A DNA stretch of 64,000 nt from Sisyra terminalis (lineage: Eukaryota; Arthropoda; Insecta; Neuroptera; Sisyridae). The stretch lies in contig OY292275.1 of the NCBI GenBank assembly GCA_958496175.1, forward strand, positions 186,001 to 250,000, read 5' to 3'. A model generated the notes under the pieces. The model did not search any database, was not told the DNA's origin, and saw nothing but the letters and a program-made list of their open reading frames with translations. This document shows, piece by piece, positions 1-7,422 of the stretch; within the stretch, counting starts at the first letter, position 1, and every line of letters begins with the position of its first letter. The position numbers and the translations under genes are program-made.

Positions 1-1026
1 AGCGAATGCATGTACCATTGTTATATAAGGGTTGATTTTCGAACCAAAGGCAGTTTCGGGTTCGTAACAATGTATAGAACGATAATATAACAATCTTTTT
101 CGATTTCGAAACAAAAAGATTTTTCGCCAAAAAAAACCGTGGGTTAACCATCGTTGATTTTTCACGAAAATGGTCAAATTAAAAAAATTTTTTTTTAGGA
201 TGCCAATCGAAAGTGCAAGTCTATCTGTACATGCTGTGCAAATTTTTCCCAAAACAAACCACGTTTAAGGGTTGAACATGCAGTTTATGGGATGCATACT
301 TCCCACTAAGAGGGAGAGACGAACGTGGCTTCTTCAGCGAATGCATGTACCATTGTTATATAAGGGTTGATTTTCGAACCAAAGGCAGTTTCGGGTTCGT
401 AACAATGTATAGAACGATAATATAACAATCTTTTTCGATTTCGAAACAAAAAGATTTTTCGCCAAAAAAAACCGTGGGTTAACCATCGTTGATTTTTCAC
501 GAAAATGGTCAAATTAAAAAAAATTTTTTTTAGGATGCCAATCGAAAGTACAAGTCTATCTGTACATGCTGTGCAAATTTTTCCCAAAACAAACCACGTT
601 TAAGGGTTGAACATGCAGTTTATGGGATGCATACTTCCCACTAAGAGGGAGAGACGAACGTGGCTTCTTCAGCGAATGCATGTACCATTGTTATATAAGG
701 GTTGATTTTCGAACCAAAGGCAGTTTCGGGTTCGTAACAATGTATAGAACGATAATATAACAATCTTTTTCGATTTCGAAACAAAAAGATTTTTCGCCAA
801 AAAAAACCGTGGGTTAACCATCGTTGATTTTTCTCGAAAATAGTCAAATTAAAAAAATTTTTTTTTAGGATGCCAATCGAAAGTACAAGTCTATCTGTAC
901 ATGCTGTGCAAATTTTTCCCAAAACAAACCACGTTTAAGGGTTGAACATGCAGTTTATGGGATGCATACTTCCCACTAAGAGGGAGAGACGAACGTGGCT
1001 TCTTCAGCGAATGCATGTACCATTGT

Positions 1027-1057
1027 TATATAAGGGTTGATTTTCGAACCAAAGGCA
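1027..1057 (+). promoter_or_regulatory. Satellite TATA/initiator pair pointing into the retrotransposon
   Basis: TATATAAG lies at 1027-1034 and CAGT at 1056-1059. The first T of the TATA motif is 30 bp from the A of CAGT, which is the canonical Pol II spacing. The pair recurs in most monomers, but this copy is 61 bp from the LTR edge and faces into the element antisense to its coding strand. The motif match is seen directly; promoter activity is inference. Confidence 0.35.
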
Positions 1058-1112
1058 GTTTCGGGTTCGTAACAATGTATAGAACGATAATATAACAAAC
1101 ATTTTCGATTTC

Positions 1113-1117
1113 GAAAC
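1113..1117. other. Target site duplication, left copy
   Basis: GAAAC immediately before the LTR is repeated at 7418-7422 immediately after the other LTR. Uninterrupted monomers contain this sequence once at the same place (CGATTTCGAAACAAAAAG), so it is a true insertion duplication. Five bp fits BEL/Pao integration. Confidence 0.96.
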
Positions 1118-1176
1118 TGTTTGGGGAATTGGCGGGTTTTGGTAGCTGGTTAAATTCTTTGGAATAAATCACTTTC

Positions 1177-1181
1177 ACTGA
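1177..1181 (-). promoter_or_regulatory. Initiator-like TCAGT, 3' LTR copy (possible U3/R boundary)
   Basis: On the minus strand this reads TCAGT, the arthropod initiator consensus, followed by GAAAGTG. The equivalent in the 5' LTR (7124-7128) would start the RNA at about 7126. If correct, R begins near 1179 in this copy. No clear TATA box lies at the expected distance upstream. Motif match only. Confidence 0.3.
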
Positions 1182-1193
1182 TTTTGTTTTACT

Positions 1194-1199
1194 TTTATT
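1194..1199 (-). terminator. Polyadenylation signal AATAAA in 3' LTR
   Basis: TTTATT on the plus strand is AATAAA in element orientation. Cleavage 10-30 nt downstream would fall at about 1164-1184, overlapping the initiator-like TCAGT and implying a short R region, as in several insect LTR elements. The same hexamer at 7141-7146 in the 5' LTR lies upstream of the proposed start, so it would not truncate the RNA. Confidence 0.5.
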
Positions 1200-1370
1200 T
1201 TTAACATACAAACTTAAACTTTAATTCAATACAAAAAATTAACAAAAGAAGTATTATAAAAAAGGGAAGAAATTAACGGAACTTGCGGAATTATCTACCA
1301 AAGCGGTTTTCTTAAAAAATGCGGTTCACTCAAGTTTTCTAGAGCGGTTTTCCTCGTTGATTGTCAAAAT

Positions 1371-1394
1371 TATATTGAATGTTTTTTCAATATA
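1371..1394. other. Hairpin-forming inverted repeat within LTR
   Basis: TATATTGAA (1371-1379) and TTCAATATA (1386-1394) are perfect reverse complements separated by a 6-nt loop, TGTTTT. The same structure is in the other LTR at 7318-7341. The function is unknown. Confidence 0.6.
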
Positions 1395-1409
1395 CGGTTG
1401 GTTAGGAAA

Positions 1410-1477
1410 CGGAGTATGTTTTGCTGACTTTTTCGGATAAATTTGGTTTTTTGTTTTTGAAAACCAAACATACTCCG
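1410..1477. other. Nested inverted repeats across the purine-tract/LTR junction
   Basis: A 12-bp arm, CGGAGTATGTTT (1410-1421), is perfectly complementary to AAACATACTCCG (1466-1477), which spans the LTR boundary at 1470/1471. Inside it a 9-bp arm, TTTGGTTTT (1442-1450), pairs with AAAACCAAA (1460-1468). The outer arm includes internal bases next to the 3' LTR, so the full structure exists only at this end and in genomic RNA. Confidence 0.6.
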
Positions 1478-1485
1478 CCCCAAAG
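1471..1485 (-). other. Polypurine tract for plus-strand priming
   Basis: In element orientation the bases just before the 3' LTR read CTTTGGGGCGGAGTA and then TGTTTGG of the LTR. The G-rich run GGGGCGGAG is a plausible RNase H-resistant primer for plus-strand DNA synthesis, although a C and a terminal TA interrupt purity. It lies 39 bp beyond the Gag-Pol stop codon. Confidence 0.65.
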
Positions 1486-1524
1486 AAGTGACCTTGGCGA
1501 GTGGAGACAAGATTGTTCCATTGT

Positions 1525-4500
1525 TTAGTTAATTGGTAAGAGGCATAATTTTGAAATAGGGCGCTTGAACTCTCCGGTAGCTGTTTTTAATGTGACCACG
1601 CGAACCAGAGAATCATCCCCGGTATGTAGTTGGATTACACGGCCCAAAGGCCATTTTCCAGGAGGATATCTCTGATCGGCAATCAATACTATGGACCCTA
1701 CGCATATGTTATGGTTGGGAACCCTCCATTTCGCTCTTCCCTGCAGCTGCTGAAGGTATTCCCTGGACCATCGCTTCCAAAATTGTTGAGCCATTTGACT
1801 CAACAGTTGCCATCTTTTAAGCCGATTAACTGGGGTATTTATCATATTGGTAGTTGGAACCAAATTAGTAGGACCACCCGTTAGAAAGTGTCCTGGCGTT
1901 AACATATCTAAATCCTCAGGATCTTCGGATAATGGGGTCAACGGTCTTGAATTAAGAACAGCCTCAATTTGGCAAAGGACTGTCGAAAATTCTTCGAACG
2001 TTAGGGGAGTTTGGGAAAGAATTCTTCGCAGATGGTATTTCACAGATTTGACTCCAGCTTCAGCGCGACCATTGAAATGTGGAGCTGATGGTGGACTAAA
2101 ATGCCATTCAGTTCCATCATTTACCAATGTCGTGTGCACAGAGGGCCACTCTGCTTTAAGTTGCGCAAATTCGCGACGGAGTTGTGCGTTTGCACCAATG
2201 AAGTTAGTACCACAATCGCTGTACACGTCGGTAGGAATTCCACGACGACTTGTAAATCGTTTAAAGGCTGATACGAAGCCTGCGGCGGTATAGTCAGAGA
2301 CCAGTTCCAAATGAATTGCAGCTGTTGTAAAACAAACGAAAATTGCAATATATGCACTGTGTGTTTTTGCGCCTCGACCACTCCAAGAACGCAAAGTTAT
2401 CGGGCCTGCGTAGTCTATTCCAGAGTGGCAAAACGGACGAGTTATATTCACCCGAGCTGGAGGAAGTTGTCCCATTAATTGCTGGGCCAAAATTCCGCGA
2501 TGTCGAGTACAGATAACGCATTTAAGTATTTCTTTTCGGACTTGAGGTCGTCCACCAAGAACCCAAAACTTCTGTCGTAATACAGCCATGGTAAGGGTAG
2601 TTCCACCGTGCAGGCTACGACTGTGAGCATCCCTTATGACTAACGGGGCTAATGCGGAAAATTTTGATATTATGAAGGGGTGTTTCTCAGCATCAGGAAT
2701 AAACGCAAAGCGGAGGCGACCTCCAATTCGTAGTAAATTATTGGAGTCAACGAAAGGATTAAATTTTGATAAAGGATTAGAGTCAGGAATACTTTGATTA
2801 ACTTTAAGTTGAGCAATTTCTTTTGAGAAAAATATTCGTTGACTCAGTCCAATTGTGATAAGTAGTGCGGTGTTTAAATCAGAGGTAGTGAGAAACGTGG
2901 AATTACAATTGGGAACTTGTTTCAATCGATTTGTAAATTGTAAGCAGCGAGCTATGATGCGAATTAGTCTGGTGAAGGAAGAATAGCGAAATAAAATATC
3001 GGGTTCAGTTTGATACCGAGCGGTAGCGGTGACGGTTTTCAACCGTATCTCGTCTAAGGACAGCGACTCATCGCTTACATGGGAGGTTGGCCATTTTGAA
3101 GCCGACTTGGATAACCACTTAGGACCAGTCCACCAGAGATGGTGTGTTTGAAGAGCTTTAGGAGAAAGGCCACGAGTGGCGCAATCAGCAGGATTTTCTT
3201 TACCGGACACGAATCGCCAACGTGCCTGTGGAAGCTTTTCTTGGATAAAGCTCACCCTGTTGGCGACAAATTCTTTCCATTTTGACGCACGGCTTGTTAT
3301 CCACGTTAATGCAACAGACGAATCAGTCCACAATGTTATTGGACATGATTCATTTTCGAATTTCATTGAATTAGTTACATGTGAAGCCAATCGAGTCAAC
3401 AATACAGCGGCGGTCAATTCTAATCGCGGAATGGTCATTCGTTTGATGGGGGCAAGTTTTGTCTTGGCCATTACGAGTATTACTTTGGTGCTTGTGCTAT
3501 CTGTGGTCCTTAGATAAATAACAGCACTCATTGCGGAAGCGGAAGCATCACAAAATCCATGTAATTCCATAGATTTCGTTTTACAGGTTCCCAAGAATCG
3601 TGGTATTGCGATATCCGAAAGGCGTTCAAGGTTTCGTTCCAAAGTTTTCCATTTGATTATTAGTGACGTGGGTAATGATTCATCCCAGTCTAATTTCTTG
3701 AGCCATAATTCTTGAAGAAAGATTTTAAACATGATGATTACGGGAGCGATAAAACCAAGTGGATCAAACAATTGGGCAGTGCGGGATAGGACGGAGCGCT
3801 TTGTTATGGAGATGAGGGGTTTGAAGTTATTGTTAAAATGAAAATCATCTGTTTGTGTCTCCCATGAAAGACCTAAGGTGCGCACAGTGTGTGAAGAATT
3901 AAATGAAATGGTAGGATCAGACGCTAACAGATTGTCTTCAAGCCCTTCTAATAGTTTTGGGTGATTACCAATCCATTTTCTTAGCGGGAAACCACCGGCG
4001 TTACATAAATCAATCGCGTGTCGAATAATTTCTTGACATTCTTTTATGGTATCAGATCCACCAAAGACATCGTCTACATATCTTCCTTGCTGGAGCATGG
4101 GCACCGCTAATGGAAATCGAGGTCCCTCATCTTCGATTAACTGACTAAGTACACGTAAAGCTTGGTAGGGAGCACAAGCCTCACCGTATGTAACAGTATT
4201 CAGTCGATACTCAACAGGATTACCGTTTCTAAACCATAATATTCGTTGCAAATCTCGATCATCTTTATGTATAAGAATTTGCCGGTACATTTTTTCTATA
4301 TCGGCCACCATAACATAACGAAAACGTCGAAACCACAAAAGGACGTCACATAATTCGTTTTGTAGTTTTGGACCAATGTGCAGTATGTCATTGAGCGAGG
4401 TTCCAGTTGACGTGGCTGCAGAGGCATCGAATACTACACGCAACTTGGTAGTAGCGCTGTGTTCACGAAATACACCGTGGTGTGGCAAGTAATAAGGCGT

Positions 4501-6642
4501 AATTTGGGTGTCGGTCGTGGATGCAATACGTTCCATGTGCCCTAAGCGTTCATATTCATTTAGAAAATCATGGTATAGCAATCCATATCTTGTATTGGTA
4601 TCTAGTTTTCGTTTTAATAAATACAGTCTTCGATAGGCCATGTTTCGAGAATTGCCTAATTTAGTTGGAAAGTCTTGAAGTGGCAGGCGAACTTGATAAC
4701 GGCCAGAGGCCGTGCGTTGATGTGTAATTTTAAAGTGATCCTCACATTCTTGCTCCGACGGGGACAAAGTCGGCGCACTTATTTCAGGAATGGTTTCTTG
4801 TTGCCAAAAGCGTTGGACTTGTTGATTAAGGTCATTATCAACAATACAATGATTACTGTTGACCGTAATCTTGGATGTGTGGATTCCCGTTGGACCGGAA
4901 AGTATCCATCCGAAAATAGTCTTTTGTGCGACTGGAGAATTTGGCATTCCGGTGAGGAGACCAGACATCAGCAGTTCAGGGTAAATATCTGCACCTAGAA
5001 GAAGATCTATCCTTCCTGGGATGGCAAATGATGGATCAGCTAGCTGCAAGTTTGTCAGATGAGGCCAGGTTGTTACAAGAGGTGTTGTTGATGGAAGATA
5101 AGCTGTCAGTTTTGCCAAAAAGTGAGCATTTACCATACAAAAGTTGTCCTTTTTATAACGGGATTGCACTCGGACTAAGGCCATACCTTTTGCTTTAACC
5201 GAGTTTACAGCTCCAACTCCCATAATGGTGACGGACGTTGCTTGTCGTTTTATATTGATCAACTGTGCGGTGCGTTCTGTCATAAATGATATTTCAGAAC
5301 CGGGATCAATTAACGCTCTTACAGTTACAGAACTTCCTTGCGAGGATATAACATCAACTAAAGCGGTAGCTAAGAGCACATTTTTCGTTGCGTGATTAGA
5401 AATTATGTTATCGTTTGGTGTCAGTACATACTGATTGCACGACATAACTGTTGTAGTGGGAGGTTTAGATACTCCGTATGCATCATGAATTGAAGAGTGG
5501 TGACGTTGGCGGCATTTATTGCAGGTTCTTATGGATTTACATTTATTTATAAGATGGTGTCCTAAACAATTGAAACATAAGCGGTTTATTCTAAGAAATT
5601 CATTGCGTTCATGCGGATTCAGCTCTAAGTATTTAGGACAATGAAATAGTTTGTGATCTTCATCACATTGCGGGCAGCGGTTTGGGTTTGTAACGTTCAG
5701 CTTCGTTACATGATGGTTGGTTAGATCCTGTCGCCTTTTAGGTTTTGACCTACCATCTTTTGCGTCATCGATCTGTAATTCTGCGGTTTTAACTCGGGTT
5801 TTAAGAAATGCGAACAATTCCTCCGTTGTGGGAAATTTATTGGTGGTCTGATTTGAGTCAAATGCAAATTTTTCTCTGTTACCAAGATTTGCATAGCATG
5901 ACTGAAATAGTAGGCAATCTGCTAATTCAGCACCTTCTAAATTAAGAGTTTTCAGTGCTTTTACTGCACTGATATGTGTCTGTAAATATTTAATTATAGA
6001 ATTATCTCCATCAGCACATTTATACTTTGCGATTAAATTGTAATAAAAATTTAGTTGACGGCGAGGATTTGAGTATCTACTCATGAGTTCTTGATAAGCA
6101 ATGTGGTAATTTTCATCGGAAAGTGCGAAATTTTCAATAATAGATAAGGGTTCCTTTATTAACGCGGTTCGTAAATGGTATAACTTTTGAATGTTTGGAA
6201 TATTGGAATTATTGTGAATTATTGATTCATACAGGCTTTGCCAGTTGTTCCATTCTCTGACATCACCATCAAATTTTGGCAGTTCAATGGGTTTTAATGA
6301 TATTGACGACTGAGCATTTACGGAGATTGTGGTTTGGGGTGCTGAATTTGATTTGGATTTGATTCTTTCATAGGAACTTTGAATCGCGTCACAAATGTCG
6401 TCAAAATTTTCTATACTAAATTTAATTTTTTCTTTAGGGTCAGCAATCTTCACGTTAAAGTGAACAATTGCTTCATCTAACACAGCCACGGAGGTTTGTA
6501 ATGCCCTAAATCGCATCATCTTTGCCTCAACCATTGATATATTTCCCACCTTTGCATTTATGATGTAATCATGTACATTTGTTAACCTAGCAAAGAGGGA
6601 TTCCGCTTTTGTTGTTAATTCTTTGGCTTCTTGATTCTCCAT
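1525..6642 (-). CDS. gag-pol: BEL/Pao Gag-Pol polyprotein (1705 aa, intact)
   Basis: This single frame supplies Gag, protease, reverse transcriptase/RNase H and integrase for retrotransposition. Gag residues 118-270 look like DUF1759 (LPKFDGD). Three zinc knuckles follow at C323-C335, C356-C368 and C374-H386. The aspartic protease has IDPGS with D446. In RT the catalytic residues are D781 and YVDD at 855-858. RNase H carries D1032, E1075, D1107 and D1153. Integrase has an H2C2 zinc domain (H1340, H1345, C1375, C1378), then D1410, D1476 (SDCGTN) and E1528 (FNGRAEAG). Residues about 1600-1705 resemble DUF5641. The ATG at 6640-6642 is the first in frame and the stop is TAA. There is no stop or frameshift between gag and pol. 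The length fits intact family members. I see all expected motifs; activity is inferred. Confidence 0.96.
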   Translation of the reverse strand: MENQEAKELTTKAESLFARLTNVHDYIINAKVGNISMVEAKMMRFRALQTSVAVLDEAIVHFNVKIADPKEKIKFSIENFDDICDAIQSSYERIKSKSNSAPQTTISVNAQSSISLKPIELPKFDGDVREWNNWQSLYESIIHNNSNIPNIQKLYHLRTALIKEPLSIIENFALSDENYHIAYQELMSRYSNPRRQLNFYYNLIAKYKCADGDNSIIKYLQTHISAVKALKTLNLEGAELADCLLFQSCYANLGNREKFAFDSNQTTNKFPTTEELFAFLKTRVKTAELQIDDAKDGRSKPKRRQDLTNHHVTKLNVTNPNRCPQCDEDHKLFHCPKYLELNPHERNEFLRINRLCFNCLGHHLINKCKSIRTCNKCRQRHHSSIHDAYGVSKPPTTTVMSCNQYVLTPNDNIISNHATKNVLLATALVDVISSQGSSVTVRALIDPGSEISFMTERTAQLINIKRQATSVTIMGVGAVNSVKAKGMALVRVQSRYKKDNFCMVNAHFLAKLTAYLPSTTPLVTTWPHLTNLQLADPSFAIPGRIDLLLGADIYPELLMSGLLTGMPNSPVAQKTIFGWILSGPTGIHTSKITVNSNHCIVDNDLNQQVQRFWQQETIPEISAPTLSPSEQECEDHFKITHQRTASGRYQVRLPLQDFPTKLGNSRNMAYRRLYLLKRKLDTNTRYGLLYHDFLNEYERLGHMERIASTTDTQITPYYLPHHGVFREHSATTKLRVVFDASAATSTGTSLNDILHIGPKLQNELCDVLLWFRRFRYVMVADIEKMYRQILIHKDDRDLQRILWFRNGNPVEYRLNTVTYGEACAPYQALRVLSQLIEDEGPRFPLAVPMLQQGRYVDDVFGGSDTIKECQEIIRHAIDLCNAGGFPLRKWIGNHPKLLEGLEDNLLASDPTISFNSSHTVRTLGLSWETQTDDFHFNNNFKPLISITKRSVLSRTAQLFDPLGFIAPVIIMFKIFLQELWLKKLDWDESLPTSLIIKWKTLERNLERLSDIAIPRFLGTCKTKSMELHGFCDASASAMSAVIYLRTTDSTSTKVILVMAKTKLAPIKRMTIPRLELTAAVLLTRLASHVTNSMKFENESCPITLWTDSSVALTWITSRASKWKEFVANRVSFIQEKLPQARWRFVSGKENPADCATRGLSPKALQTHHLWWTGPKWLSKSASKWPTSHVSDESLSLDEIRLKTVTATARYQTEPDILFRYSSFTRLIRIIARCLQFTNRLKQVPNCNSTFLTTSDLNTALLITIGLSQRIFFSKEIAQLKVNQSIPDSNPLSKFNPFVDSNNLLRIGGRLRFAFIPDAEKHPFIISKFSALAPLVIRDAHSRSLHGGTTLTMAVLRQKFWVLGGRPQVRKEILKCVICTRHRGILAQQLMGQLPPARVNITRPFCHSGIDYAGPITLRSWSGRGAKTHSAYIAIFVCFTTAAIHLELVSDYTAAGFVSAFKRFTSRRGIPTDVYSDCGTNFIGANAQLRREFAQLKAEWPSVHTTLVNDGTEWHFSPPSAPHFNGRAEAGVKSVKYHLRRILSQTPLTFEEFSTVLCQIEAVLNSRPLTPLSEDPEDLDMLTPGHFLTGGPTNLVPTTNMINTPVNRLKRWQLLSQMAQQFWKRWSREYLQQLQGRAKWRVPNHNICVGSIVLIADQRYPPGKWPLGRVIQLHTGDDSLVRVVTLKTATGEFKRPISKLCLLPIN

Positions 6643-7049
6643 ATTTTTTCCCTTTTTACAGTATAGAATTTTTAACTTATAAATAGCAGTTTATAATATA
6701 AATTATAATGATATCGGTAATTGTTGCTTTTCGATAAATGATGCTAATAAAATTCAAACGTTGAATAATAATAACAATTAATAATGCGGTTGTAAAAGGT
6801 TCAAAATAAATTAGCTGCTAAGTAAATAATTAAACGTTTCAAGTTAGTTTTAATTTGTTATTGAAAATAACTCACTCGACACTCACAAATGTTGACTTAT
6901 TTGTCTGACGAACAGGTTGAATCTGCTTCTGAGTTCGATCTGCACTGCGTAACAATAACAATTTTTGTGTTTTTGGAGTTTTTGATTTAATTCACACAAA
7001 TTTACAATGTTTTTTAGGCAAATGCCTTTATTTAGTCTTTAATTCGGCG
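6643..7049 (-). other. Untranslated leader of the retrotransposon
   Basis: About 400 bp of AT-rich sequence between the primer binding site and the Gag-Pol ATG, in element orientation. I see no conserved coding frame. By position it should hold the packaging and dimerisation signals, but I cannot identify them. Confidence 0.7.
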
Positions 7050-7060
7050 TCGAAGGACCA
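7050..7060 (-). other. Primer binding site, tRNA-Tyr-like
   Basis: On the minus strand, four bases (TTTC) after the 5' LTR, the sequence reads TGGTCCTTCGA. This is the complement of the 3' end of animal cytosolic tRNA-Tyr, whose acceptor arm ends ...TCGAAGGA plus CCA (recalled from general knowledge). The match is 11 bases. It then continues CGCCGAATT against the expected GCCGGATT, with an extra C. The position as PBS is secure; the tRNA identity is less so. Confidence 0.7.
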
Positions 7061-7064
7061 GAAA

Positions 7065-7417
7065 TGTTTGGGGAATTGGCGGGTTTTGGTAGCTGGTTAA
7101 ATTCTTTGGAATAAATCACTTTCACTGATTTTGTTTTACTTTTATTTTTAACATACAAACTTAAACTTTAATTCAATACAAAAAATTAACAAAAGAAGTA
7201 TTATAAAAAAGGGAAGAAATTAACGGAACTTGCGGAATTATCTACCAAAGCGGTTTTCTTAAAAAATGCGGTTCACTCAAGTTTTCTAGAGCGGTTTTCC
7301 TCGTTGATTGTCAAAATTATATTGAATGTTTTTTCAATATACGGTTGGTTAGGAAACGGAGTATGTTTTGCTGACTTTTTCGGATAAATTTGGTTTTTTG
7401 TTTTTGAAAACCAAACA
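7065..7417 (-). repeat. 5' LTR of BEL/Pao element
   Basis: 353 bp, the same length and, by eye, the same sequence as 1118-1470. In element orientation it begins at 7417 directly beside the target duplication and ends at 7065, next to the primer binding site. It should carry the promoter for genomic RNA. The absence of differences between LTRs means little time has passed since insertion, barring gene conversion. Confidence 0.95.
7124..7128 (-). promoter_or_regulatory. Putative transcription start (TCAGT initiator) in 5' LTR
   Basis: The minus strand reads AATCAGTGAAAG; the A of TCAGT is at 7126. If used, the transcript would begin here, run through U5 (to 7065) and the primer binding site, and reach the ATG at 6642 after about 480 nt. 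I see no clear TATA box or DPE, so confidence is low. Confidence 0.3.
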
Positions 7418-7422
7418 GAAAC
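7418..7422. other. Target site duplication, right copy
   Basis: GAAAC directly after the LTR end, repeating 1113-1117. The satellite sequence resumes in phase with AAAAAGATTTTTCGCC. Confidence 0.96.

Larger units (their letters stand above)
1..1117 (+). repeat. 335-bp satellite array, left flank
   Basis: Three complete head-to-tail monomers (1-335, 336-670, 671-1005) and the first 112 bp of a fourth, interrupted by the retrotransposon. I phase monomers from AGCGAATGCATG. Within the monomer I see TATATAAG near 22-29, two TTCGAA palindromes, a GGTTAACC palindrome near 142-149, an A7T9-type tract near 181-196, and two ATGCAT sites. The copies differ at a few bases; for example, the third carries CTCGAAAATAG where the others have CACGAAAATGG. 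GC content of the first copy is about 36%. No host gene is present in this stretch. Confidence 0.97.
1118..1470 (-). repeat. 3' LTR of BEL/Pao element
   Basis: A 353-bp terminal repeat, matching 7065-7417 base for base by eye at a constant offset of 5947. It begins TG and ends CA on either strand. In element orientation it holds a U3-like AT-rich part with three GCGGTT motifs on the plus strand (1303-1308, 1321-1326, 1344-1349), a hairpin at 1371-1394, AATAAA at 1194-1199 and a TCAGT initiator-like sequence at 1177-1181. It should supply the 3' end and polyadenylation of the genomic RNA. Confidence 0.95.
1118..7417 (-). mobile_element. Complete BEL/Pao LTR retrotransposon
   Basis: A 6300-bp element read on the minus strand: 5' LTR 7065-7417, primer binding site 7050-7060, leader, one Gag-Pol frame 6642-1525, purine-rich tract, 3' LTR 1118-1470. 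It has TG...CA termini with the 7-bp inverted repeat TGTTTGG/CCAAACA and a 5-bp GAAAC target duplication. The domain order protease-RT-RNase H-integrase, three zinc knuckles and the C-terminal DUF5641-like region place it in BEL/Pao rather than Ty3/Gypsy or Copia. No env-like frame follows pol. The LTRs appear identical and the coding frame is intact, so the insertion is recent and the copy looks autonomous. It is the only transposon in the window. Confidence 0.96.

Noticed and set aside
36..60. CENP-B box in the monomer
   Set aside because: TTCGAACCAAAGGCAG fits TTCG....A but has GGCA where CGGG is required; no other site fits the core.
58..70. Pol III B box or tRNA/SINE origin of the satellite
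   Set aside because: GTTCGTAAC is one mismatch from the B-box core (one copy near 20082 has GTTCGAAAC), but I see no A box at proper distance and no tRNA-like T-stem.
306..587. Recurrent minus-strand open frame of about 93 codons in nearly every monomer
   Set aside because: The frame opens with TTG (CAA at 585-587), or GTG in the 111-codon form, not ATG. The monomer length is not a multiple of three, tract-length changes frameshift it freely, and it matches no family I recognise. It is a by-product of repetition.
1471..1524. env-like frame downstream of pol
   Set aside because: Only 54 bp separate the Gag-Pol stop from the 3' LTR, so there is no room for another gene.
1847..2521. Open frames overlapping gag-pol on the opposite strand or in other frames
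   Set aside because: They are shadows of the integrase-coding region; the minus-strand 1705-codon frame explains the sequence.
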